The notes beneath the pieces are model-generated. The model was not told the origin of the DNA, did not search any database, and was given only the letters and a program-made list of their open reading frames with translations. A program made the translations under genes and the position numbers. A stretch of DNA of 53,687 bases. Source: Brevibacterium luteolum (GTDB lineage: Bacteria > Actinomycetota > Actinomycetes > Actinomycetales > Brevibacteriaceae). Shown here in pieces: positions 43,361 to 53,666 of the stretch. The stretch covers positions 1 through 53,687 of the forward strand of contig NZ_JABEMC010000012.1 in assembly GCF_013004595.1 (NCBI RefSeq), written 5' to 3'. Position 1 is the stretch's first letter. The number at the start of each line of letters is the position of its first letter.

Positions 43361-44275
43361 ATGATGTCAGCCTGGATTCGCTCATCCCCGCTCCTGGCGT
43401 TCACGGTGCTGGCCTATGGGGGTTCATGGATTGCGTGGAGCCCATGGTGGCTGGCCCGCAACGGTGTGGGCGTGCTGCCCTATGAGCTGCCGTTTCCTGC
43501 CGTCACCGGTGTGAATCAGCTCGGCCTCTTCGCGGGCCCGTTCGCCGCAGCCCTCATCGTCACCGGCGTGCGGTCCGGTCGTGCTGGTGCTTCTCGCCTG
43601 CTGGCCTCACTCGTGCAGCTGAAGGTGCGCGGCCGCTGGTACGCCCTTGTCCTCGTGGCGGTTCCGCTGGCTGCCGGGATCGGCTACCTCTTCGTCTCCG
43701 GCTTCAGCCCTGAGGTGGGCTCCAGCGGCGGGTTCCTCGTGGTGGTCCTCATCGGCAGCTATCTCATGTTCCTGCTCGGCGGGCCGCTGCAGGAGGAGCC
43801 GGGCTGGCGCGGTGTCGCGCTGCCGCTGCTGCAGCGCCGGCACCATCCGCTCACTGCGGCGATGATCCTCGGGCTCATCCACTGCGTCTGGCATGCCCCG
43901 CTGTTCGCGACCGCCGAGTGGGACACCGCCCGCGCCGGGATCGGTGACTACCTCGCCTACCTGCTGCTCATCCTCGCCCTGTCAGTCGTCATGTCCTGGG
44001 TGTTCAACGGCTCGCGCGGTTCGCTGCTGCTGGCGGTCCTGGCGCACAACGGGCTCAACTGGGCGATCCTCTCAGCCGGCGGGCTGACGGGAGCTACGGC
44101 CACGACCTGGCCGGCAGCACTCGGCCTGAGCGTGCTCGCACTCATCGCCATCGCTGCCACCCGCGGCCGGCTCGCCTATGACCCGGCAGATCCTGCCGAC
44201 CCGGCCGGGATGGTCAGTCCAGTCGGAGGGCGTGCCGATGCTCAGCTGCCGGCAGACCGTGCGGCGAGGAGCTGA
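43361..44275 (+). CDS. CPBP-family intramembrane metalloprotease
   Basis: 304 residues with about eight hydrophobic segments. The CPBP (CAAX/bacteriocin-processing) motifs are present: EEPGWRG (145-151) and HCVWHAP (His174, His178), plus a later AHNGLNW segment carrying further conserved His/Asn. The N-terminal start is one of two adjacent ATGs (43361, 43364). Its last 34 bases overlap the 3' end of rdgB on the other strand. In bacteria such proteins often process or confer immunity to peptides, but no bacteriocin gene is next to it. Confidence 0.85.
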   Translation: MMSAWIRSSPLLAFTVLAYGGSWIAWSPWWLARNGVGVLPYELPFPAVTGVNQLGLFAGPFAAALIVTGVRSGRAGASRLLASLVQLKVRGRWYALVLVAVPLAAGIGYLFVSGFSPEVGSSGGFLVVVLIGSYLMFLLGGPLQEEPGWRGVALPLLQRRHHPLTAAMILGLIHCVWHAPLFATAEWDTARAGIGDYLAYLLLILALSVVMSWVFNGSRGSLLLAVLAHNGLNWAILSAGGLTGATATTWPAALGLSVLALIAIAATRGRLAYDPADPADPAGMVSPVGGRADAQLPADRAARS

Positions 44276-44865
44276 GCAAGGCTGCGCAGCGCCTTGCCGC
44301 GGTGGGAGATCGCGTTCTTCTGACCTGCGCTGAGCTGAGCTGCCGTCACGTCATGACCGTCGGGGTAGAAGATCGGGTCGTAGCCGAAGCCCTGCTCACC
44401 GATCGGCTCCCGGCCGAGCCGCCCGGTCATCCGGCCCTCGGCTACCACCGCCTCGGGAGCGGGACCCTCGTTGGGGTCGATGAACACGGCGGCACAGCAG
44501 AACGCGGCCTGCCGGTGCTCATCGGGCACATCGGCCAGCTGGGCGAGCAGCAGCTCGTAGTTCGCGACGTCGTCGCCGTGCCGGCCGGACCAGCGGGCTG
44601 AGAAGATCCCCGGCGCGCCCCCGAGCACGTCGACGGCCAGCCCGGAGTCATCGGCGATCGCCGGCAGCCCGGTGTGCGCAGCTGCCGAACGGGCCTTGAG
44701 CTCGGCGTTGACGGCGAAGGTCACCCCGTCCTCGACGACCTCGGGCAGGTCGACGTCAGCGGCGGTGAGCACGGTGATCGGCCGATCGAGGACGTCGCGC
44801 AGGATCTCTTCGAGTTCCTTCCGCTTGCCCTCATTGCGGGTGGCGATGATGATGCGCTCGAACAT
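44242..44865 (-). CDS. rdgB: XTP/dITP diphosphatase (non-canonical purine NTPase)
   Basis: 207 residues. Hydrolyses dITP and XTP to keep them out of nucleic acids. Seen: ATRNEGKRKELEEIL (8-22), GLPAIADDSGLAVDVLGGAPG, GEQGFGYDPIFYPDG and SHRGKAL. ATG 44865 follows AGGAG. Pairs with rph upstream on the same strand, the standard actinobacterial order. It overlaps the CPBP gene tail to tail by 34 bases. Confidence 0.95.
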   Translation of the reverse strand: MFERIIIATRNEGKRKELEEILRDVLDRPITVLTAADVDLPEVVEDGVTFAVNAELKARSAAAHTGLPAIADDSGLAVDVLGGAPGIFSARWSGRHGDDVANYELLLAQLADVPDEHRQAAFCCAAVFIDPNEGPAPEAVVAEGRMTGRLGREPIGEQGFGYDPIFYPDGHDVTAAQLSAGQKNAISHRGKALRSLAQLLAARSAGS

Positions 44866-44933
44866 GCTGGCTCCTGTCGGTCAGTCCTTCGATCAATCTG
44901 CCGGCCGGCCGGCAGGCAGGTCAGCAGCGGCCA

Positions 44934-45668
44934 TCAGCTGCGCGGGCGGGCGAGGGCTTCGCGCTGCAGCTCGGTGAGCTTCGCGCAGCCGGTCTCTGCC
45001 AGGCTGAGCAGGGTGTCGAGTTCGGTGCGGTCGAACGCCTGCTGTTCGGCCGTGCCCTGGATCTCGACGAACCGGCCGGAGCCGGTCATGACGACGTTCA
45101 TGTCGGTGTCGGCTGCTGAGTCCTCGACATACGGCAGGTCGAGGGCCGGCTTTCCGTCGACGATGCCGACGCTGATCGCGGCAATCGAGTCGGTCAGCGG
45201 TTCGGCAGCGGCCGGGATCCAGCCGCGGGAGCGTCCGGTGTCGATCGCATCGGCCAGTGCGACGTAGGCGCCGGTGATGGCTGCGGTGCGGGTGCCGCCG
45301 TCTGCTTGGAGGACGTCGCAGTCGAGCTGGATGGTGTTCTCCCCCAGCTTGTCCATATCGACGACTGCGCGCAGGGCCCGGCCGATGAGGCGGGAGATCT
45401 CGTGGGTGCGGCCGCCGATCTTGCCCTTGACGGATTCGCGCGGGCTGCGGTCATGGGTGGCCCGGGGCAGCATCGCGTATTCGCCGGTGACCCAGCCGCG
45501 GCCGGACCCCTTGAGCCAGCGGGGCACGCCCTCGGTCAGGGAGGCCGCGCACAGCACGCGTGTGTCGCCGAACTCGATGAGCACGCTGCCTTCGGCGTGG
45601 GTGAGCCAGTCGCGGGAGATGCGCACCTCGCGCAGCTCGTCGTGGGCGCGGCCGTCAGGACGGGTCAT
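44934..45668 (-). CDS. rph: Ribonuclease PH
   Basis: Phosphorolytic trimming of tRNA 3' ends. 244 residues. Seen: [15 protein letters not shown] (3-17), [47 protein letters not shown] with the catalytic Asp cluster, and [15 protein letters not shown]. The ATG follows AAGGAG. First gene of rph-rdgB. Confidence 0.95.
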   Translation of the reverse strand: MTRPDGRAHDELREVRISRDWLTHAEGSVLIEFGDTRVLCAASLTEGVPRWLKGSGRGWVTGEYAMLPRATHDRSPRESVKGKIGGRTHEISRLIGRALRAVVDMDKLGENTIQLDCDVLQADGGTRTAAITGAYVALADAIDTGRSRGWIPAAAEPLTDSIAAISVGIVDGKPALDLPYVEDSAADTDMNVVMTGSGRFVEIQGTAEQQAFDRTELDTLLSLAETGCAKLTELQREALARPRS

Positions 45669-45733
45669 GGGATCTCCTTGTGCGAGGCGGTACGGGGCCG
45701 GCCGCGCAGGTGAGGCGGCCGTGTGTGTTCAGG

Positions 45734-46564
45734 CTACAGCTGCCAGGTGTTGCCGGGCCGGGCGAGTTCGATCGGCCCGGAGAACTCGGCGGCGGCTTCG
45801 GCGCGGACCATGCAGGCATCGGTCCACGGCGGGATGTGGGTGAGCACGAGGTTCTTCGCCTCGGCGGCATCGGCCACGCGGCCGGCGCGCAGGCCGGTGA
45901 GGTGGATGCCGCGGGCGGCATCGCGGTCCTCCTGGAAGGCGGCTTCGCAGACGAACACGTCAGCACCGCGAGCGGCCTCGACGAGGCCGTCGCACTCATC
46001 GGAGTCACCGGAGTAGGTGATGACGTGCCCGGACTGGTCCTCGATGCGCAGCGCATAGGCCTCAACGGGGTGCTCGACGAGGAATGCGGTGATCGTCAGC
46101 GGCCCGATCGTGAACGCAGCACCCGGGGTGAGGTCGTGGAAGGCGAACACCGTTGACAGGTCGGTCGGGTGCGACTGGCCTGCCACCGGGCTCAGTCCCG
46201 GCTCGGTGTGGTAGGCGGCAGCCAGGCGTTCGTGTGTGCCGGCCGGGCCCCAGACGGGCAGGGAGGCGCGGATCGCGCCGGTGTCGGTGTGGGCGTCGCC
46301 GCAGTTGAAGTACTTCGGGTCGTAACTGCGGTAGACGTACAGGCCGGTGACATCGAGGCAGTGGTCCGGGTGCAGGTGGGACAGCACGACGGCATCGAGG
46401 TTGCTGGGGTCGACGTAGTTCTGCAGCGCGCCGAGTGCTCCGGAGCCCAGATCGATGACGACCCGGTACTCCCGGTGGTCGACGGCTGCCTCCAGCAGGT
46501 AGCAGCTGGCAGCCGAGGCGGGCCCGGCAAAGGAGCCCGAGGTGCCAATTGCGGTCAGTCGCAT
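45734..46564 (-). CDS. Metallo-beta-lactamase-fold hydrolase
   Basis: 276 residues from ATG 46564; an adjacent ATG at 46567 is equally possible. The metal-binding motif HLHPDHCLD (64-72) and the later YSGDSDECD and LTHIPPWTDA segments match RNase Z-like members of the MBL superfamily, the group that actinobacteria carry upstream of rph. Substrate unknown: tRNA 3' processing or cyclic-nucleotide hydrolysis are possibilities for this group. GGAGGAGG lies upstream. Confidence 0.85.
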   Translation of the reverse strand: MRLTAIGTSGSFAGPASAASCYLLEAAVDHREYRVVIDLGSGALGALQNYVDPSNLDAVVLSHLHPDHCLDVTGLYVYRSYDPKYFNCGDAHTDTGAIRASLPVWGPAGTHERLAAAYHTEPGLSPVAGQSHPTDLSTVFAFHDLTPGAAFTIGPLTITAFLVEHPVEAYALRIEDQSGHVITYSGDSDECDGLVEAARGADVFVCEAAFQEDRDAARGIHLTGLRAGRVADAAEAKNLVLTHIPPWTDACMVRAEAAAEFSGPIELARPGNTWQL

Positions 46565-46586
46565 CATGCCTGTTGTTCCTCCTCCA

Positions 46587-47237
46587 TCAGGCGTCTTCCT
46601 CCTCGTCCTCTGCACCGGAGCCGAGGCCCGAGAGCAGGATCGTCGTCAGGCGTTCCTGCGCCCAGGTGAGGAAGTCGTAGACGGTGAGCATCGTGGCCTG
46701 CTGGTCATCGAGCTCATCGGCGGCCTCCCGGGCATAGAGGTCTTCGACATCGGATTCGCTGGCCATGCTCATCCGGGTGGCGAGCACGAGCCTGACGTCA
46801 TTGAGCGCCATCGACCAGGCTCGCGTGTGCGCGTCGTCGAGTTCGATCCGGCCGGTCAGCGATAGGTCGTACAGGGCGATGCGGATGTTGGCGAGCTTCG
46901 ATTCGCGCAGGTCGTGTTCGGTCAGCCGGCGGAACTCCGCAGATCGTTCGGCGTCATCGCCGTCGACGTCGGGCAGCAGCCGCAGCACGGCCGGGTCCTC
47001 GGGCCGTTCGGCCGTGGAGATGCCGACCAGCCGGGCGAGGTCATCGGCACTGACCTCACGCTCGCCGGTCTCCCCCGCCTCGGGCGAGGTGTCCTCCGGT
47101 TCACCGGAGAGCGCATCGAGTTCGTCCTCGCCGCCGAGCATGACGGCGACATCGGAGAGCAGGGAGCGGAAGATGTGCTTCTCACCGGCTTCGAGATCGA
47201 GCACGGCGAAGGCACGCGCAGTCGAGTGGATCTTCAT
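46587..47237 (-). CDS. DUF2017 protein
   Basis: 216 residues from ATG 47237, which follows AAGGGG. Contains IFRSLLSDVAVMLGG and an acidic Glu/Asp-rich middle, then LTEHDLRESKLANIRIALYDL and YDFLTWAQERLTTIL; these match DUF2017, the family that follows clpS in actinobacteria. The function is not known. Its constant place beside clpS suggests a link with protein turnover, which is inference. Confidence 0.85.
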   Translation of the reverse strand: MKIHSTARAFAVLDLEAGEKHIFRSLLSDVAVMLGGEDELDALSGEPEDTSPEAGETGEREVSADDLARLVGISTAERPEDPAVLRLLPDVDGDDAERSAEFRRLTEHDLRESKLANIRIALYDLSLTGRIELDDAHTRAWSMALNDVRLVLATRMSMASESDVEDLYAREAADELDDQQATMLTVYDFLTWAQERLTTILLSGLGSGAEDEEEDA

Positions 47238-47253
47238 AAGGGCCCCTTCGGGC

Positions 47254-47574
47254 TCACACCTCACCACCGGTCGGGGCGGGCCGGCAGGTGGCCCACAGGC
47301 CGAAGCCGTGCATGGCGGCGGTGTCGCGCTCCATCTGCTCGCGGCTGCCGGTGGCCACAACGCTGCGGCCGAGTTCGTGGACTTCGAGCATGAGCTTCTC
47401 GGACTTCGCCCGCGAGTAGCCGAAGTAGCTCTGAAACACGTACGTCACGTAGCTCATGAGGTTGACCGGGTCATTCATGACGATGCACGCCCACGGCGAA
47501 TCCGGCCGAGTCTCGTGCAGAGTCTCAGCCTGGGGATCGATCACCGCTTGGGATGAGTCGCCGGTTGACATCAC
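47254..47574 (-). CDS. clpS: ATP-dependent Clp protease adaptor ClpS
   Basis: 106 residues from GTG 47574. Delivers N-degron proteins to ClpA/ClpC. The binding pocket region [21 protein letters not shown] carries the NDPVN motif with Asp and Met, then [13 protein letters not shown] and [12 protein letters not shown]. The GTG was chosen because TACAGT lies seven bases upstream, giving a leaderless mRNA; an ATG one codon later is the conventional choice. Divergent from pncB. Confidence 0.93.
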   Translation of the reverse strand: MMSTGDSSQAVIDPQAETLHETRPDSPWACIVMNDPVNLMSYVTYVFQSYFGYSRAKSEKLMLEVHELGRSVVATGSREQMERDTAAMHGFGLWATCRPAPTGGEV

Positions 47575-47581
47575 GCCTTTC

Positions 47582-47587
47582 ACTGTA
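47582..47587 (-). promoter_or_regulatory. -10 element for leaderless clpS transcript
   Basis: TACAGT on the minus strand, seven bases before the clpS GTG; divergent from the pncB -10 in the same 65-base gap. Confidence 0.5.
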
Positions 47588-47625
47588 GGCGAATTCATGG
47601 TTCACCCAGTAATCCTGCAGTGGCC

Positions 47626-47631
47626 TATCAT
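47626..47631 (+). promoter_or_regulatory. -10 element for leaderless pncB transcript
   Basis: TATCAT ends seven bases before the pncB ATG at 47639, with no ribosome-binding site between. Confidence 0.55.
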
Positions 47632-47638
47632 CGTTCCT

Positions 47639-48988
47639 ATGAGTGATCTCACACCGGCTTCCCCGCGGGGTTCTGCCCCGTTCCGCCCGTCGACAGCACT
47701 GCTGACCGACCATTATGAACTCACAATGCTGCAGGCCACCCTCGATTCGGGCCGCGCTGAGCGCCGCAGCATCTTCGAGGCCTTCGGACGCCGCCTGCCG
47801 GCCGGGCGCCGCTACGGGATCGTCGCCGGCACCGGCCGGATCCTGGAGATGCTCGCCGACTTCACGTTCACGTCCGAGGAGCTGACGTTCCTCGAATCGA
47901 CGAAGGTCGTCGACTCGACGACGCTGGACTGGCTGGCTGACTTCCGGTTCTCCGGCGACATCCGCGGGTATGCCGAGGGCGAGGTGTACTTCCCCGGTTC
48001 GCCGCTGTTGAGCGTGGAGGCGACCTTCGCCGAGGCGGTGGTGCTGGAGACGATGATCCTCTCGGCTCTCAACTACGATTCGGCAGTCGCCTCGGCGGCC
48101 TCCCGGATGAGCCGGGTCGCCGGCTCCCGGCCGTGTGTCGACATGGGCTCACGGCGCACACACGAGCAGTCGGCCGTCGCCGCTGCCCGGGCGACCGTGG
48201 TCGCAGGCTTCACCTCGACGTCGAACCTGGAGGCCGGGCGCCGCTACGGGCTGACCACCGTCGGCACCGCTGCGCACTCCTTCACCCTCATCCACGACTC
48301 CGAACGCGAGGCCTTCGAAGCCCAGGTGCGGTCGCTGGGCTCGGACACGATCCTGCTGCTCGACACCTATGACGTCGACGAGGCGCTCAAGACCGCGATC
48401 GCCGTCGCCGGCACCGAGCTCGGCGGAGTCCGGCTCGATTCCGGTGACCTGGGCATCCAGGCCGCCGAGGTGCGCGAGAAGCTCGACGCGCTCGGCGCGA
48501 TCAACACCCGCATCACCGTGACGAGCGATCTTGATGAGTATGCGATCGCCGGCCTGGCAGCCGCCCCGGTCGACGCGTACGGCGTCGGCACCCGGGTCGT
48601 CACCGGTTCGGGTGCCCCGACGGCGAGCCTGGTGTACAAGCTCGTCGCCCACAGCGATGACGCCGGTGAGTGGGTGTCGGTGCAGAAGAAGGCAACCGGC
48701 AAGTCCTCGACCGGTGGCATGAAGGAGGCTGCCCGCATCATCGACGGCACGATCGCCGTCGAGGAGGCCATCGGCATCCCGCGCCTGGAGTTGCCCGATG
48801 ATCTTCAGGCCCGCCCGCTACAGGTGCCGCTGGTCACCGATGGAGAGATCGATCATTCCTACACCGGTCCCGAGGGGGTGCAGCGTGCCCGTCAGCGTCA
48901 CGCGGCCTCGATGGCTGAGCTGCCGCGCACGGCACACCGCCTGCAAGCCGGTGAACCGGCGATCCCGACGGTCTTCTACAGCGCCTGA
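47639..48988 (+). CDS. pncB: Nicotinate phosphoribosyltransferase
   Basis: Makes nicotinate mononucleotide from nicotinate and PRPP, salvage to NAD. 449 residues. Seen: LLTDHYELTMLQA (22-34), FEAFGRRLPAGRRYG, the SRRTHEQSA loop with the catalytic His, AAHSF, VRLDSGDLG and GSGAPTASLVYKL. Start ATG 47639 is set by TATCAT seven bases upstream; the frame upstream runs into clpS and is not coding. Uses PRPP, made by prs in this window. Confidence 0.95.
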   Translation: MSDLTPASPRGSAPFRPSTALLTDHYELTMLQATLDSGRAERRSIFEAFGRRLPAGRRYGIVAGTGRILEMLADFTFTSEELTFLESTKVVDSTTLDWLADFRFSGDIRGYAEGEVYFPGSPLLSVEATFAEAVVLETMILSALNYDSAVASAASRMSRVAGSRPCVDMGSRRTHEQSAVAAARATVVAGFTSTSNLEAGRRYGLTTVGTAAHSFTLIHDSEREAFEAQVRSLGSDTILLLDTYDVDEALKTAIAVAGTELGGVRLDSGDLGIQAAEVREKLDALGAINTRITVTSDLDEYAIAGLAAAPVDAYGVGTRVVTGSGAPTASLVYKLVAHSDDAGEWVSVQKKATGKSSTGGMKEAARIIDGTIAVEEAIGIPRLELPDDLQARPLQVPLVTDGEIDHSYTGPEGVQRARQRHAASMAELPRTAHRLQAGEPAIPTVFYSA

Positions 48989-48995
48989 GGCGGGT

Positions 48996-50795
48996 TCACC
49001 GGCGGCCGACGAACCATGCCTGCAGCTTGGTGATGCGGGCCTGGATCTCCTTGCGGCTCGCCTCAGCGACCGGCGGCCCTCCGCAGGCTTTGCGCAGGTC
49101 GACGTGGATGGCGGCATGAGGTTTGCCTGTGCGCCTGGCCCACGCGCCGACCATTGTCTGCAGCTTGCTGCGCTCTTCCTTCAGCAGCCGGTGATCATGT
49201 TCGGCCAGCTCCGCGGTCGGCACCGCCGTCTGGTTCCTCGCGCCTGAGCGGGCACGGCGCTTCGTCTGCTCGGCCTGGCGGGTGCGCAGCAGCTCGGTGA
49301 CCTGTTCGGGTTCGAGCAGGCCGGGGATGCCGATGAAGTCGAGCTCGTCCTCAGAGCCGATCATGCCGCCGGAGCCGAACTCACCGCCGTCGAAGAGCAC
49401 CCGGTCGAACGAGGCCTGCGAGTCAAGGGCTTCATAGGAGCCGAGCAGATCATCGGAGGCTGATTCGCTGGCATTGGCCTCGACGAGTGCCTCATCGTCG
49501 AAGACGACCTCGTTCTCGGCGTCCGGGTCCGGCCGGCGGTCGAGTGCGTGGTCGCGCTGGAGCTCGAGCTGATTGGCCAAAGCCAGCAGGATCGGCACCG
49601 AGGGCAGGAAGATCGAGGCGGTCTCACCGCGGCGGCGGGCCCGCACGAAGCGGCCGATCGCCTGGGCGAAGAACAGCGGCGTCGACGACGAGGTCGCATA
49701 CACGCCTACGGCCAGGCGCGGGACATCGACGCCTTCAGAGACCATGCGCACGGCGACCATCCACCGGCGTTCGGAGTTCTGGAACTCCTCGATCCGCTTC
49801 GAAGCGCCCTCTTCATCGGAGAGGACGACGGTGACCGGTTCGCCGCAGATCTCGCGCAGCTGCTTGGCATAGGCGCGGGCGACCTCCTGGTCGGTGGCGA
49901 TGACGAGCCCGCCGGCGTCGGGGACGCTCCGGCGGACCTCGGACAGCCGCAGATCGGCGGCCTTGAGCACGGCAGGAACCCACTCGCCCTTCGGGTTGAG
50001 CGCGGTGCGCCAGGCCTGGGCGTGGATGTCCTTCGTCGCCTCAGCGCCAAGCACGGCAGACATCTCATCGCCGGCCTTGGTGCGCCAGCGCATCTCACCG
50101 GAGTAGGTCATGAACAGGACCGGACGCACGACGCCGTCCTTGAGCGCCTGGGCATACCCGTAAGTGTAGTCGGCCTTGGAGGTGCGGATGCCCTCCTCGT
50201 CTGGGACGTATTCGACGAACGGGATCGCAGCGGTATCGGACCTGAACGGCGTGCCGGTCAGGGCGAGCCTGCGCCGGGCCGGGCCGAACGCCTCGCGCAC
50301 GGCATCGCCCCAGGACAGGGCGTCACCGGCGTGGTGGATCTCATCGAGGATGACGAGCGTCCGGGCAGCCGCCGTGCGGTTGTGGTGCAGCACCGGTTTC
50401 GCCGCGACCTGCGCGTAGGTGACGGCCACGCCGTGGAATTCCTTGCCGTGGCGGCCCTGGGAGTTCTTGAAATTCGGGTCGATGCGGATGCCGACACGCG
50501 AGGCGGCGTCGGCCCACTGGGTCTTGAGGTGCTCGGTGGGGGCGACGACGGTGATCCGGTCGACTTTGCGCTGGGCGAGCAGCTCGGCGGCCAGTCGGAG
50601 GGCGAAGGTCGTCTTTCCGGCTCCCGGGGTCGCGACGGTGAGGAAGTCGCGCGGCTCTGTATCGAAGTAGCGTTCCAGGGCTTCGGCCTGCCAGGCACGC
50701 AGTTTGCCCGCCGTTCCCCACGCGGCACGTTCGGGAAAGGCTGGTGAGAGGTGTTCTGCTGCTGAAGTTCCTGGGATCCGTGTCGGACCCGACAT
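48996..50795 (-). CDS. SF2 DEAD/DEAH-box helicase (XPB-like)
   Basis: 599 residues. Walker A ATPGAGKTT (55-63), motif II DEIHH (151-155), motif III LTGTPFRSD, motif VI QAIGRFVRARRRGE. It most resembles the restriction-type/XPB-like helicases with a long C-terminus: an acidic Ser/Glu/Asp-rich region (about 420-480) and a basic helical tail (RTRQAEQTKRRARSG, about 505-599). It lies 2 bases after DUF3039, the usual partner in actinobacteria. Its role (DNA repair, RNA processing) is not established. ATG 50795 abuts the DUF3039 stop. Confidence 0.88.
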   Translation of the reverse strand: MSGPTRIPGTSAAEHLSPAFPERAAWGTAGKLRAWQAEALERYFDTEPRDFLTVATPGAGKTTFALRLAAELLAQRKVDRITVVAPTEHLKTQWADAASRVGIRIDPNFKNSQGRHGKEFHGVAVTYAQVAAKPVLHHNRTAAARTLVILDEIHHAGDALSWGDAVREAFGPARRRLALTGTPFRSDTAAIPFVEYVPDEEGIRTSKADYTYGYAQALKDGVVRPVLFMTYSGEMRWRTKAGDEMSAVLGAEATKDIHAQAWRTALNPKGEWVPAVLKAADLRLSEVRRSVPDAGGLVIATDQEVARAYAKQLREICGEPVTVVLSDEEGASKRIEEFQNSERRWMVAVRMVSEGVDVPRLAVGVYATSSSTPLFFAQAIGRFVRARRRGETASIFLPSVPILLALANQLELQRDHALDRRPDPDAENEVVFDDEALVEANASESASDDLLGSYEALDSQASFDRVLFDGGEFGSGGMIGSEDELDFIGIPGLLEPEQVTELLRTRQAEQTKRRARSGARNQTAVPTAELAEHDHRLLKEERSKLQTMVGAWARRTGKPHAAIHVDLRKACGGPPVAEASRKEIQARITKLQAWFVGRR

Positions 50796-51056
50796 TTACT
50801 CCTGCGGTCCTTCAGGCATCGATTCGTAGATCTCCTTGCACTTCGGGCAGACCGGGAAGCGCTCAGGATCGCGGGTAGGGATCCACACTTTTCCGCACAG
50901 CGCGATGAGCGGAGTGCCGGTGACCATGGATTCCATGATCTTGGCCTTCGGCGCGTAGTGCGAGAACCGCTCGTGATCGCCGGGCTCAGCAAGCTGGTCC
51001 TGTGTCTGGCGCTCGATCGTGGCGGCGCCACCTGTTGCGGGCATCGTGTCGGACAT
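50796..51056 (-). CDS. DUF3039 protein, putative zinc ribbon
   Basis: 86 residues from ATG 51056. Landmark sequence HYAPKAKIMESMVTGTPLIALCGKVWIPTRDPERFPVCPKC, of which the paired Cys (LCGKVW, VCPKCKEIY) form a likely zinc-binding site with three Cys; a fourth ligand may be His near the N-terminus. ATG 51056 was preferred over ATG 51065 because TAGAAT lies seven bases before it, overlapping the upstream ATG. Head of a two-gene operon with the helicase, which it probably assists. Confidence 0.88.
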   Translation of the reverse strand: MSDTMPATGGAATIERQTQDQLAEPGDHERFSHYAPKAKIMESMVTGTPLIALCGKVWIPTRDPERFPVCPKCKEIYESMPEGPQE

Positions 51057-51063
51057 AGCCACC

Positions 51064-51069
51064 ATTCTA
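51064..51069 (-). promoter_or_regulatory. -10 element for leaderless DUF3039-helicase transcript
   Basis: TAGAAT on the minus strand, seven bases before ATG 51056; TTAGTC at 51087-51092 gives a 17-base spacer. Confidence 0.55.
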
Positions 51070-51084
51070 GCGCTGGTCGCTGAC

Positions 51085-51090
51085 TAGACT
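51085..51090 (+). promoter_or_regulatory. -10 element for leaderless flavin reductase transcript
   Basis: TAGACT ends seven bases before ATG 51098. The two divergent -10 elements are 15 bases apart, so the polymerases would compete. Confidence 0.55.
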
Positions 51091-51097
51091 AATCGGC

Positions 51098-51640
51098 ATG
51101 GCCGACAGTGACGCACCCCTCTCGTTCTTCCCCGCGCCCGAGGCGCCGGCTGACGAGGACCTCATCCGCACCTACCGGCAGGTCGCCGGGCAGATGGTCC
51201 GACCGGTGGCGGTGGTGGCGTGTCTGCGGGGCCGGCAGCCGCATGCGGTCACCGTCGATTCGTTCCTCGATGTCTCCTATGATCCGCCGACGATGGCGGT
51301 GAGCATCTACTCGGGTTCCCGGATGATGGAGTCCCTGGAGATCGCTGAGGCGATGACGATCAGCGTGCTGGCAGCTGAGCAGAAGAACATCGCCCAGTGG
51401 CTCGGTGAGCCCGGTCAGCCGCTGTATGGGGTGCTCGATACGGTGCCGACGCATGCGGCTCCTTCCGGTGTGCCCTACATCGCCGGTGCTGCTGCGGTGT
51501 TCGACTGCCGGATCACCAACCGTCTGGAGATTGCCACGCACACGCTCGTCGTCGGCGAGGTGCGCAGCTGTGCTGAGACGGTCGGCGTGCGGCCGCTGGC
51601 GCGCTGGCAGGACGACTACGGGACCGTCACCGGGCGCTGA
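51098..51640 (+). CDS. Flavin reductase family protein
   Basis: 180 residues with the split-barrel flavin-binding fold: TYRQVAGQMVRPVAVVACL (25-43), HAVTVDSFLDVSYDPPTMAVSI (49-70), SLEIAEAMTISVLAAEQ, and VFDCRITNRLEIATHTLVVGEV near the C-terminus. Such proteins reduce FMN or FAD with NAD(P)H for a partner monooxygenase. No monooxygenase is adjacent. Start ATG 51098 is supported by the -10 seven bases upstream. Divergent from DUF3039. Confidence 0.88.
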   Translation: MADSDAPLSFFPAPEAPADEDLIRTYRQVAGQMVRPVAVVACLRGRQPHAVTVDSFLDVSYDPPTMAVSIYSGSRMMESLEIAEAMTISVLAAEQKNIAQWLGEPGQPLYGVLDTVPTHAAPSGVPYIAGAAAVFDCRITNRLEIATHTLVVGEVRSCAETVGVRPLARWQDDYGTVTGR

Positions 51641-51648
51641 GATGTACA

Positions 51649-51680
51649 AAGCGCCGGTGCCTCTCAGGGCACCGGCGCTT
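51649..51680. terminator. Bidirectional terminator
   Basis: Perfect 13-base arms (AAGCGCCGGTGCC and complement) around TCTCAG, between the convergent flavin reductase and gdhA genes; starts nine bases past the reductase stop. Confidence 0.8.
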
Positions 51681-51694
51681 CGCGCTGCGCAGCA

Positions 51695-53498
<1,804 letters not shown>

Positions 53499-53531
53499 CG
53501 AGCCCGGGGAGCAGTGCTCAACCCGGGCTCG
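53499..53531 (-). terminator. rRNA operon terminator
   Basis: Arms CGAGCCCGGG/CCCGGGCTCG, with a further GAGCA/TGCTC pair in the loop, 18 bases past the 5S 3' end on the minus strand. On the plus strand it is followed by CTTTCTTT. Confidence 0.75.
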
Positions 53532-53548
53532 ACTTTCTTTATGCGAAA

Positions 53549-53666
53549 TTGCGGCGGTGACTTACTCTCCCACACCCTGTCGAGTGCAGTACCATCAGCG
53601 CTGGCAGGCTTAGCTTCCGGGTTCGGAATGGGGCCGGGCGTTTCCCTGCCGCTATAGCCGCCGCAA
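53549..53666 (-). rRNA. rrf: 5S ribosomal RNA
   Basis: About 118 bases. Helix I pairs TTGCGGCGG with CCGCCGCAA. Typical actinobacterial sequence blocks are present: CGGCAGGGAAACGCCCGG, CCATTCCGAACCCGGAAGC and the GGGAGAGTAAGTC of the 3' side. Ends are placed by pairing and may be off by one or two bases. The 23S gene must lie beyond the right edge of the window. Confidence 0.93.

Noticed and set aside
49548..50747. 399-codon frame opposite the helicase
   Set aside because: Shadow frame of the helicase, no domain.
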